From Rhineura floridana (Eukaryota; Chordata; Lepidosauria; Squamata; Rhineuridae), in contig NC_084486.1 of NCBI RefSeq assembly GCF_030035675.1, forward strand, positions 64,068,730-64,132,729: DNA of 64,000 nucleotides. Direction: 5' to 3'. The position numbers were made by a program, and so were the translations under genes. Below the pieces are notes generated by a model. It saw only the letters and a program-made list of their open reading frames with translations. It was not told the DNA's origin and searched no databases. Position 1 is the first letter of the stretch. The number at the start of each line of letters is the position of its first letter. Positions 45,753 through 55,400 of this stretch are shown here, piece after piece.

Positions 45753-46411
45753 TCAGACGGGCCGCAGGAGCGGCACCGAGGTGACCACGGGGTGTGAGTA
45801 GTAAACGGGGTGGGGGAAGGTGAGGAGGGGTTGGCTGACGGGCGCGCTGCCCGCCGTCGGGCCTCCTCCCCCGCCGCCACCTCCGCCACCTCCGCCGCCG
45901 TCGGCCCCGGCGCTCTCGTGGTAGAGGATGGGCACCCGGACGATGCGCTGGGCCGCTGCGTGGCTCAGGTTGGCCGCCTCCAGTTCGGCGGCCAGCTGCC
46001 GCTTCCACTTGTTGCGCCGGTTCTGGAACCAGATCTTGACCTGCGTCTCGGTGAGGTGGAGCGAGGCGGCCAGGCCGGCGCGCTCGGAGCTGCTCAGGTA
46101 GCGCTTCATGTCGAAGGTGGACTCCAGCTGGAAGACCTGGCTGCGCGAGAAGACGGTGCGCGTCTTCTTCTTCCGGCAGGGCTTCTTCTCCGGGCTGCTC
46201 CCCCCCTCCGACTCCCGCTTGGGCCAGTCCTCGGCGCCGCTCTCCTCCTTCTTCACCTCCTCGGAGTCGCTCTCTTCCAGGATGATCTCGTCGGGGCTCT
46301 TGGAGTCCAGCTCCTTCGGCTCCCGCTCGGCCTTCAGCAAGGGCTCGTCTGGGGAGTCCCTGTCTGTGCCCGCCGAGGCCGGCGAAGAGTCTCTGAGGAA
46401 GGATTTGTCCG
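45753..46411 (-). CDS. HMX3: HMX3 exon 2: homeodomain and C-terminus
   Basis: This exon encodes residues 116 (shared codon) to 334 of HMX3, an NK-like homeodomain transcription factor of the nucleus that acts in inner-ear vestibular, hypothalamic and lateral-line-type sensory development. It opens after a TTTCAG acceptor. The acidic segment [14 protein letters not shown] lies at about residues 154-167. The homeodomain spans about residues 196-255 ([10 protein letters not shown] to NKWKRQL), with F8, L16, F20, W48, F49, Q50 and N51 all present. After it come the HMX-specific [18 protein letters not shown] block, a run of 13 glycines, and the diagnostic HMX3 end [17 protein letters not shown]...VPLLRPV before TGA. 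HMX1 and HMX2 differ in these tails, so the assignment to HMX3 is firm. Nothing looks broken. The glycine run replaces an alanine-rich segment found in mammals (from memory). Confidence 0.96.
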
Positions 46412-47951
46412 CTGAAACTGGAAACAGAAAGAAAGCGAGAGCAAGACACAAAACACACACAAAGAGCCCAGTCAAGACCACTTGTCAGCCCCGCCCGACG
46501 GTAAAGGATGCTGACCGGGTCGTCTGATCCCCGCTGTGCTCAGTGGGATTTGCTCCCTAGAATGTGTGCTTCTGGCTGCGATCCAAAACTCACGTCCTCG
46601 GGAGTAACCCCAGGTGAATGCAATTGGGGCTTACTTCCGAGGAAACGCCAATAGGATGAGGCTGTAAACCGGATTCCTTGAAGCCGCGCCTCCCAAGAAA
46701 GTGAACTTGCAACCCAGTCCTCGGTGTTGGGCTTCTCTGCTAAGGAAAAAAACAAGAGGACATAGGATGGCAGCCCTGAGACCCAAAAGGTTGTGTTCAA
46801 GTCACTCATACTTGGAGTAGAACCACTGAAATCAATAGCCACGATTAATTTAGGTCCATTAATTTCAGCAGAACAACCCAGACAGAGTTCTGTAGCCTGA
46901 TGTGAAACTTGTATTTGGGAATACGCCCCTTTTATTCCAGGGGTGGGTGGTGGGTTTTTTTGGTGAGGCTGAAATCCTATGCATGCTTCCTTGGGACTAA
47001 GCCCCACTGTCGGACTTCCTCTTACCTTCCACCAGCGCCTTGACTCCCGCCTCCTCAGCGTAGTGGTTTGAGAGCAAGTCCCATTTATCTGTATGGAACT
47101 TACGTTCAAGACCTTGAGCTTTAGGACTGCAGCTGTGGACTGCCGGCGCGAAAGTCCCATTTCAGGCTGCAATCCTAATTGCTCCTAACCTGAGCGTGAG
47201 TCCCATGGATTTCGAGTCGCTGGACTTTCTGAAAAGGAGCTTCCCTCGCCTCTTATGCACACCCCCACTCTTCAGCAGATTTACTTGTGAGTAAGCCTCC
47301 TCGTCGCTTCCGGGCCACGTTTCCTGGCCAGCAAGTTCTCGTGGATTTAATGGGACTTACTTTCAAGGGAATGTGCGAGGGGTGGGAGAAGGACCCAGCC
47401 AAGGTAAGACATGTAGATACAGTATGATAAATCCCTCTTGCTTCTGAATAAATCCAGTCTCTAAGGTGGCACTGAACTTGTGGGAGGGGGGTTTAGTAAT
47501 AGATGGGCAGGAGGATTATCTCGGATGGAAAAGGGGACTCCCTTCAGTGTGCAGAGTTTAAGTTCTTGGCGGTGGCCCTAAAACAACCTTGGTTCTCCCC
47601 AACACCAAAGAAATGTTCTTCTGGCCAGTGCCTACAAGTCAGAGATGACTACGGCCCCCTCCACCCTCCACAGCAGTTGTCCCCTACCTGATCTGGGCAA
47701 AACCCAAAACACACCTGGAATACTTTATGTGCCCTGGGAGAGAGCTTGTCTGGGCGGCAGACCCCGGAGAGCAGAGAGTCCACCAAGGAAAGCCACAGGG
47801 AAGAGGGTGAGACCAGGAGCGTAGTGATGGAGCCCCAACAACTCTGGTGAGAAAGCTTTGGGGCCTGATGGGTTAGTGAAATGGGTGGCTGGCTGGGGGG
47901 AACACAGCGGGAGAGCGCGCGCGATGGAGAGAGGGCCCTTATCTCCAGTAC
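46412..47951 (-). other. HMX3: HMX3 intron (1540 bp)
   Basis: The donor is CAGAAG|GTACTG at 47952/47951 and the acceptor TTTCAG|CGGAC at 46412/46411. The intron splits one Ala codon (G|CG, phase 1), as in the two-exon HMX3 genes of other vertebrates. It carries several degraded copies of the palindromic MITE families, for example around 46610-46665, 46800-46880, 46965-47015, 47060-47110 and 47335-47370. Confidence 0.85.
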
Positions 47952-48297
47952 CTTCTGGCCTAGACAGGTGGCCTCCCGCAGGCGTCAAGCTGTAGGGATA
48001 CCACCAGGCGGGGGACCTCTCCAGATAGTGAGCAGGCAGAGCAAACCTCTGAGCAGGGATCTCGAATCTCGGGAAGGCGAGATCGCCCATCTGCGACAGG
48101 GCGAAGCCGGCCCCCTCCAGAGCCCCCTTGGCCGCCGGAGGGAAGAGCGCCCGGGGCTGCTTGAGAGACGCCTTGGGATGGTCCCCATTGAGCAAGTTCT
48201 TGATGGAGAAAGGCGACTCCTTGGGCTGCGACGGCGGCTGCGGCGCTGGCAGCGGCTGCTCTTGGTTGCTGGGGGCGTCCTGTCCAGTCTCAGGCAT
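47952..48297 (-). CDS. HMX3: HMX3 exon 1: N-terminal region
   Basis: Encodes residues 1-115 plus the first base of codon 116. The start ATG (48297-48295) is the first in-frame Met and has A at -3. The N-terminus [10 protein letters not shown] is proline- and glutamine-rich. It is followed by [15 protein letters not shown] (about residues 26-40), an Engrailed-homology-type repression motif that starts many NK-class proteins, and by the HMX3 hallmark [20 protein letters not shown] and [18 protein letters not shown] (about residues 65-101). These blocks are strongly conserved in HMX3 and absent from HMX2. The protein totals 334 residues, slightly shorter than the roughly 357 of human HMX3, mainly because an alanine run is missing in this exon. 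Confidence 0.96.
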
Positions 48298-48850
48298 GCT
48301 TCCGGCGTCCGTCCTCGGGGGGGCCTTCACACTGCGCTCCGGAGTCGCTCCCAATAGGGCGATGGCATGGGGAAGGAGGCAAGGAAGGGAAGAGGGATGG
48401 AGGGGAGGGGGCCGCACAGCAGCCGAACTCCCGGCCCTCCAGCCGGCGGGACTTGGAAGTCAGCGGGGGCCGCCTCTCCTCCTCCTGCTGCTGCTGCTGC
48501 TGGTACGGCGGCTTCTTCTGCGTCAATCCAGCGCCGAATGCTAATGATGAAATCCAAATGTCATCCCAAGTTAACTGCTGGGACGCCGCGGCGATTGGGC
48601 ACGGAGAATGGCAAACGGCATCAGGCAGGCAGGGCAGGGCAAGGCGTCGGCTGGGCCCCAGGACTCCCCCGGTCCCACTACGCAGGGCAAAGAAGAGTGA
48701 GTGAGGGAGGAAGAGAGAAAAGCCAGAGGCAGGCAGGCGGCGCAGCCCCCCCCTCCCTCCGCGCCCTGCCCGCCGCCGCCGCCGCCGCCGCCGCCCCGTC
48801 CATCTATCCACACATCCACGCCCCCCTTCGATTTGGTCCTTTGGCTCCAG
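48298..48850 (-). other. HMX3: HMX3 5' leader, CpG-rich, with a short uORF
   Basis: Predicted from the TATA box to the start codon. It is GC- and CpG-rich, with a CAG/CTG run (48484-48502) and a GCC run (48771-48795). A 13-codon upstream reading frame with a true ATG ([13 protein letters not shown]) occupies 48368-48327 and stops 29 nt before the HMX3 ATG. Its start context is weak (C at -3). The leader limits are predicted, not observed. Confidence 0.45.
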
Positions 48851-48875
48851 GCTACGAGAGCTCGCCTCTTATTGG

Positions 48876-48884
48876 CTTTATATA
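48876..48884 (-). promoter_or_regulatory. HMX3: Predicted HMX3 TATA box
   Basis: The minus strand reads TATATAAAG about 580 nt before the start codon. Directly upstream is CTAATTGGA (a homeodomain-type TAATTG site, 48888-48894) and directly downstream GCCAATAAGAGG. The TATA box with an adjoining TAATTG site would fit self- or cross-regulation by HMX or other homeodomain factors. A start site would lie near 48850. Confidence 0.5.
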
Positions 48885-48894
48885 GTCCAATTAG

Positions 48895-51238
48895 GCAGCA
48901 AATGAGGACAGGGCTATTAGCACAAAAGGGATATCGGCTGGGCTAAGGCACCCCGCCGAGGACGAGGACTGCGCGGATCCGCAGCGCCCCTACCATAAAG
49001 CAGCCCCCCCCCAAGCACACACACCACAAACTCGACTGCCCGGAAATCCTCGGGAAGAAAGGCAAGGGGAAGGATCCAGCCTGGCTATCCCAGCCTGGAT
49101 ATGGGGCGGGGGAGGCAGCGCCAGCACCAAGGGGGCCACACAGCCTGAGGGTTGCTTTCCAGCGTCCCATCTCTTTTCCGATGTTGGGGTGGGAGGAGGA
49201 GGAAAGGAACTCGACCTGCCTGCCTCGGACACCTACAGGAACCCTAAAAGCTGAGGAAGGCAGGCGACCTCCGGGGTGGATCCCAGCTCAAAACCAGCCT
49301 TGCTGTAGATCGCTTATCGCAAACGATCCCCGGCGACAGGGAAGCGAATCAGGGTTGCCTGAAACGGGGCGTGCGATGTCCCCCTTCTCCTGAGTTTCCT
49401 CCCATCCTGTGTCAACGCGAGGGGGTTTGAAAAACAAAACGCAACACAGAACGCACCGATTCGGATTCCACGCACACACACACACACACATACACATAGA
49501 CCCCCCCCACTCTGGTTCTTCGTTCGGTAGGGGGCAAAGAGCTTCGACGAGGGATGTGACCTTTTCCAGCGGATCATTATCTCGATTACTTCAAAACAAA
49601 AACAAAAACAAATCTGGCCTTTGAGCGAATGCGCTCGTTTTCATGTCAGACGCAAAGCTTTCCCCCAGAGCTCTTTCCCCAGAGAGAAATAAAGATAAAT
49701 GGATCCAAATAGATATAGACTGCTATATATAGATAAAGATAGATAGTGCTGCCAAACCAAATGTCACCAATAGCCTAGGACCAGACGGACAGAAATGGGG
49801 CAAAAGCAAGGCATTCCTTGCCACCGATGGTAAAAAAAAAGCACTTATGCACTCATCCTAAAAAGATACGATAGAACTGAAGTCCCATTGATCTCAGGGA
49901 GACTTAGCTTCATATAAATGTGTTTAGGAGTGGGAATGAAAGGTGGAGGCTGTGCTCATAAAACGCCTGGCCATTGTGAAAATTCTGCTGTTTTCAACCA
50001 TATAAAATCCGTACTTAGATCATTGTCTGTATCACATCCCTTCCTGCAGGTTCCAAACTTTCTCGCACATTAAACAAAAGGAAATTTAGGGTACCATCCG
50101 ATGCACGTTCCACTGAACTCAGCGGGGCTTACTTCTGAACATACCTTATAGGATTGCACTGTTAAGGGGTGAGCTTGGGTTCCTAAGCACAAGTACGCTT
50201 TGAAAAGCGAGAACGCTTTACAACTTCGCTCAGGTAGTTTGGTAAGTTTCATCTAAAAAGGTGGTCGCCTGATACCGGCCAAAATGTTGTCTTTCTTGAA
50301 AGTAGGAAATATTCCTTTGGGAGGAAGGGCCGGACAGAAATTTAATAAGTAAATAATATGTAAATGACATCGTGCTTTATTAGGTTAAGATCCTCCACCC
50401 ACGCTCACCTAAAGTGTCTCGCAGGCATTGGTGGTTGTGCAGTCGTTCGGTTGTTACTTTTTTGCAAAAACTTTTAAAAAACCCACAAATTTTGAAAGAG
50501 TATTAATACAAGGAGATCAGGCCGAAGTACATTGCTTTTTTTATTTTTGCCCTCTCTCACTTTTTTTAAACCTGAGCTTTAAAATATTTTTACATCTCGA
50601 CGCACGCCCTTTCCTTCAAGAGCAAAACTGTGTTGTTCGCACTAGAAATCAAACGGACCCATCGTGGGAAGCCGCCACTTTCCTACTGAATACACCCGTT
50701 CACCAAAAATAGTCCCTTTTGCTTCTCAGATTCCTCCAAATATCCCTGCCACACCCCACCTACCAGTTTTACAAATGCTTAAGAAAAAGTCACCGGTGAA
50801 ACTTTCCGGCTGATGCCCGCCTGTGTAAATGTTAATAAACAGACAGGCTCCTCCCCCGTGCCCGTATAATTGCCCCTGTCTTTCCTAATATGAAACACAC
50901 GTTTCCGAGTGTTTTTCTTTAAAAAAAACAAAACATTAATATAACAAAGAGAAAAAGATAGCCGTCAGGGTTCACATCGGTGCTTTCCGACAGAAATCTG
51001 CGTTAAAACGTCATCGGCGCAAGCGCGCGCACGCACCTTCCCCGTTTCCTGGGCGGGATGGCTCGTTTTATTTTAGATGCCTTCAAAAAAACCTGGGCAA
51101 GCATGAAAATAAAAGGAAGAGGCCTATCAAGAGAACCAACAACGCTGGGTAAAATCCAGCTTTTGGCCTGTGTCTTATGCTCTCGCAGAAAATGAAGGCT
51201 TTTCTTTACAGACATATCGCCACATTCACACTGTACAT
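48895..51238. other. Repeat-poor DNA upstream of HMX3
   Basis: A CpG-rich flank to about 49400, a CA run at 49471-49490, and two palindromic MITE remnants (49860-49935 and 50088-50162). The stretch 50780-50900 (GTGTAAATGTTAATAAACAG and GTATAATTGCCCC) is repeat-free and enhancer-like. No exon was recognised. Confidence 0.4.
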
Positions 51239-51515
51239 TTATTACACAATTATTCCACTTTAAACAGTCGTGGTTTCCCCCAAAGAATTCTGGGAAAGGT
51301 AGTTTGTGAAAGATGCTCTTAGGAGACCCTCACATACCTGCAATTCCCAGAGTTCTCTGGGAAGAGGAATTGATTGCTAAACCACTCACAGAATTGTAGC
51401 TCTGGGAGGAGAATACTCCTAAAAACTCTCAACACCCTTCATGAACTACACTTCCCAGAATTCCCTGGGGAAATCCATGACTCTTTAAAGTAGAATAATA
51501 GTGGAATAAACCACT
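51239..51515. mobile_element. hAT-type palindromic MITE
   Basis: Contains AAAGAATTCTGGGAAAGGTAG on the left and its inverse CTACACTTCCCAGAATTCCC on the right, with an inner repeat CAATTCCCAGAGTTCTCTGGG. Outer ends ATTATTCCACTTTAAA and CTTTAAAGTAGAATAAT are also inverted. It is non-coding. No clear flanking duplication was noted. Confidence 0.6.
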
Positions 51516-52836
51516 TATAAAGACCGCTCCGGGAAGAAGAAGCCCCCCTTGCTAGCTTGCTTGCTAGTTTGTTTGCTTGCTTATGTAACACTGCAAAGTC
51601 ACGCGTCATGGAAGTCGCCGACTAAAGAAACAATCAAAGGACGGATAATATTGGATCTCGATACGTGTCCCATTTGCCTAAGCGCTTGCTGCTTCTGAAA
51701 CGCAAGCAAAATCGAGGCGCTCTCTTTTTTCTTGATCTGGAAGTCATGTAACAAATTGATCCCCCCCCCAAAAAAAAGCCCTATCGCTTCCCTGGCGCTA
51801 TACTATAGCCTTGGCCCCGTCAAGATTATTGGCAGGATTTTCACGTAGGATGATCGGCGATTAAAAAGAAAGCACCTGCCTATTGACTATCTTAATCATA
51901 TTTTTTTTGCACACGTAGTTCTGAATGGCTTTTCCACCAGCACTTTGTGGAGCGGTGTGTGGGAGAGAGGAATTAATTACTCGAACCAACCTAAATAATC
52001 CGCTTGTAGTCTTCCCCTGCGCCAGTTTTCCCCTCAGCAAAACTGAAAGGGCACAGCGCCCTCTGTTGGACTTTCCTATGATTGAGGGTCGTAGCTTTTG
52101 CTTTATTTTACGCAACCGTTTCAGGAGCCTTCAGTGGTTCAACAGCGCGCGCTCTTTCTCGCTGTGTGCGCGCGCGCGTGTAGATGTATAAATCTTCTGT
52201 CAATATCCGGAAAGAAGAGACTTGTGTAAAGACTAGCAGTTTTACTGTAGCGCAAGCCTTTTGTGAATTAGAACCCACTTCATGAGGTGCATGAATGAAG
52301 CACAAACTTCCAGGGAGGGAGTTGTGTTAAGTCCGCTATAGCAAAACCAATAGGGCCCTGTAGTACCTATGTTCACCAAAATTTATGCCACAATAAATTG
52401 GCTAGTCTCTAAAATGCTACAGGACTCTGATAGGAACGAAGCAGGCTCTAGTCTACCAAACCTTTTCCCACAATAAATATGTCAGTCTTTAATTTGCTTG
52501 CTGTAGGGGGCCAGCCCAACCGTTAGGAAAAGTGAGGCAGCTCCCTTAGGTAGCAGAAGCTGGGGGGGGGAGCAACAGTCCACCAACCATTTCCCCTTAG
52601 TCCAGTCAGCTAGCTGGCACTATACCTCCTAAGCAAGCTTGTTGCCTCAGCCCAGGTGGTTGTCCCTTTGCCAGCATTGAAACAAGAGTCAACTGCCAGT
52701 CCAGTTGGATTATTTATATAGAATTTGGAGGGACACCATCTTGTCCTTCTGGTAAGGCAGGAAAATGTCTTGGGCAGGAACTGACTAACTGTGGGGTCCT
52801 ATGCATGCATACTCAGATGAAAGCCTAATGAAGATG
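51516..52836. other. Intergenic DNA, mostly unique
   Basis: Unique, CpG-bearing sequence to about 52300. An alternating CG/TG run (GTGTGCGCGCGCGCGTG) lies at about 52163-52179. From 52500 to 52700 the sequence looks like a degraded MITE of unknown type. No gene was recognised. Confidence 0.35.
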
Positions 52837-53629
52837 TGTGACGCCCTTCCCTGGCTCTCCCTGTCAGGTTCCTACCTACTCGTGGTTACTGCCTGTCTCT
52901 AGGCACCACCAGGGACTCCACCAGTCCAGACTGTCCTTTTTTATGGTTTCTCTCCCCGCTCTAGCACAGATCTCAACAGATCCCCCTGCTAGGCAGCACC
53001 ACCAGTCACGTCCTATAACCAGTAGTTCCAGAGACTCTGCCTGAGTCTCTCTATCTGGTTACCTCTGTGACTGAGTGCTAAAGCTGTCCCCAATCCCTTT
53101 GATTTACTCAGACTGCTTATAATTCTGGTTTGCTCTGAATACTTGTGGTGTTATATTCTTCCCTTCACCCGCTGCCACCATTTGCTACAGTTCAGCCTTG
53201 GTATTTACCTTACCCTCCCTTCTGGTCTGTGAAACCCCAGCCAAGGATCAGGCCTTTGGTAAACCAAAAGTATTTATTAAATATAACAAAGATAACAAGA
53301 TTTCTTTAAAAGGCACTTAAGCATATGGTTACATCTATTCCTGAGGTACTGGTCTTAGTATTAATCCGAACTCCACCCTCTCCTCACATCCACCAACTCT
53401 CCACACAATATCCTCTCAAAACCCACCAAAACAACCCTCTCAAGTCCACCAACGTCCACCCAGATTTACCTGTCATTCTTCCTTTTATACTGTCAGCCAT
53501 TTTAAACATTCAGCCAATCATCCAGCATTCTACTGCCCATTCACTCCCACTTCCTCTTTCATTCTACTTACCATGTATCTCCTATACAAACAGCACTTAC
53601 CCTATTTACACTAATACAGGAACATCACA
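52837..53629 (-). mobile_element. Solo LTR fossil, tRNA-Leu-type family, AGATG duplication
   Basis: On the minus strand it begins TGTGATGTTCCTG (53629) and ends GGGCGTCACA (52837), 793 bp, and is flanked by AGATG (52832-52836 and 53630-53634). It shares its main blocks with 9991-10785, including a TGGTGGCAGCGG string resembling a tRNA-Leu primer site in its middle. It has no coding content. Gypsy or endogenous retrovirus origin is undecided. Confidence 0.7.
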
Positions 53630-53748
53630 AGATGCTCCTAGGAAGTGTATTTAGGATTGCAGCTTAACATGCCTAAAGTCCCTCCAGAATTTCTCCAGAT
53701 CCGTGACCTTAGTATGATCGTGGCGAAAGAGCTTAAGTATCCTGTACA

Positions 53749-54263
53749 TGTTGGAAGTGGGGCAAGAGCAACTCCTGTTTTGTTCTTTTGCTTGTGCTCC
53801 AGAAGGGAGATAGAGCTAGGGTCCTCCAGATGGATAGGCTTGTTTACCTTTACCTGTGATGCTCTGAGTGACTTCCTTCTGTCGCTAGACTGTGACGCCT
53901 TTAGGGAAGCTTACCTGCCCCTCCTCCTTCTGCCCTTTCCTCTCCTTTCTTGAGACATTCCTTTGTCTCTGCTCTCTCTCCTAGCATGGGGCTAACTCCT
54001 GCACCTGGGCATTACGCCTCCAACTTAGTTAGTTAGTTAGAACTAGGTTTGCCTTTCTATCTATTATGCATTTCTATAAATAAACTAGCTTTTCTTATTT
54101 TAATACGTCTCCAGTCTCAGTGATCCTGATGCAGGGTAAAAGCCTGCTTTCTCAGGTAAATGCACACACGTGCTGGCACACTCGCATTTCAACATCCGCT
54201 GTTACTCTCTGCTGTTGTTTGCTGCTTTACACAAATTTTGCAACACAAACACATACAGCAACA
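53749..54263 (+). mobile_element. Solo copia LTR (type A), GTACA duplication
   Basis: A 515-bp LTR, TGTTGGAAGTGGGGC to ACAGCAACA, flanked by GTACA (53744-53748 and 54264-54268). It is very similar to 16866-17395. Confidence 0.9.
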
Positions 54264-54271
54264 GTACAGGC

Positions 54272-54413
54272 AGGAGTAGCTAATATGGTGCCCTCCAGAT
54301 ATTGTTGGACTACAACACCCATCAGCCTCAGTCAGCATAACCAATAATCAGAGTTGATGGGGGCGGTAGTCCAGTAACATGTGGAGGGCACCACATTGAC
54401 TATCTGTGCTGTA
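54272..54413. mobile_element. hAT-like palindromic MITE
   Basis: Arms GGAGTAGCTAATATGGTGCC and GGCACCACATTGACTATC with the ACTACAACACCCATCAGCC core. Same family as 25264, 33535, 37448, 38774 and 42038. Confidence 0.6.
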
Positions 54414-54419
54414 CAGCCC

Positions 54420-55238
54420 ACATGGTTCTTGTTTACCTATGCTGCTTTTAACAGCTATGCAGGTTACTGAGGCTTATACTCAAAGGAAAACAAATGTATT
54501 TGAAGGCTGTGTATTTGATGAAAAGAGAGAAAGAGACAAAGATTCAGTATTCCTGCCTTCCATCCAGAAGGACTGGCTCCTCTTCATGAAATATTGATGG
54601 CTGAATGGAGCTGGGTGCGTTCAGAAAGTGTTGCTATTTCTGGGGCTTGCTCAGAAGAACTAGCAAAGTCCTGGGCACAGTTTGGCTGCTTGAATGCCCT
54701 TCACTGCAATGGGACTGAAGCATCTCTATTGTAGCCGTGACTATACCCAGAGCAGGTTTGCTGGGCTGAATGCCACACAGCATAATGAAACTTTGGGAGG
54801 AGCAGAGCGGTTTTTGTCAGTCTGCAATGGGTTGCAAGCTTTATGGTGAACACCAAACACTGCGTCAATTTCTTCTAGCTGTGTATGTGTGTGTGTTTTG
54901 GGGGAGGATCCACTGAAAATATGTTGCTAAGTATTTGTATTATAAATAAGTGGATATTATTTACCATGCAGTGCACAGCATATATTCCTTTCTGTCCTTT
55001 TCTGTTGTGCCTTCCTCTTCTCTTCCTGGTGCTGCCTTTTTAGACTGAGTCTCCAGGAAAGGTCCATTCATTTTTATTAGAGTGGCATCCTGGTTACAGA
55101 AGATTTAAATGGATCAATCATATGAGTACTAGTCAATTACATATATTTATTAAAGTTGCATAGATATGCATATGGGTAAGACAATGGCTTGGATAGGTTA
55201 GCTGATTCCAAAACTGGGCACCTTTTCCTCTTGCTTCT
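54420..55238. other. Intergenic DNA without recognised features
   Basis: A short TG run lies at about 54880-54897. No gene or named repeat was recognised. Confidence 0.35.
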
Positions 55239-55400
55239 AACTTATTTTCAAAGGTGCCTCTTGTCTTTTGGCATGACACCATTGCTAGAAGGTCTTAGAG
55301 CTCAGGAAACAGGAAGGAGTATTCCCTGTTTCCTGCACTCCAAGACCTTCTAACTGTGGTGCCACGCCAGAGGGACAAGAGGCACCTTTGCAAGTAAGTT
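55239..55400. repeat. Long hairpin: 75-bp inverted repeat
   Basis: The left arm 55239-55313 and the right arm 55325-55400 pair along their full length with roughly nine mismatches (about 88 percent), leaving an 11-nt loop (AAGGAGTATTC). Arm landmarks are CAAAGGTGCCTCTTGTC, TAGAAGGTCTT and CAGGAAACAGG. It may be a MITE or a transcribed hairpin. A smaller hairpin (CAGCCCTGGGC/GCCCAGGGCTG) follows at 55425-55474. Confidence 0.85.

Noticed and set aside
45810-46415. Plus-strand open frame of about 200 codons opposite HMX3 exon 2
   Set aside because: It is an antisense shadow of the homeodomain exon with Leu/Ala-rich composition from GC-rich codons.
48290-48811. Long minus-strand open frame overlapping the HMX3 start
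   Set aside because: It has no ATG start, is Arg/Gly-rich because of CpG-rich leader DNA, and has no recognisable domain.
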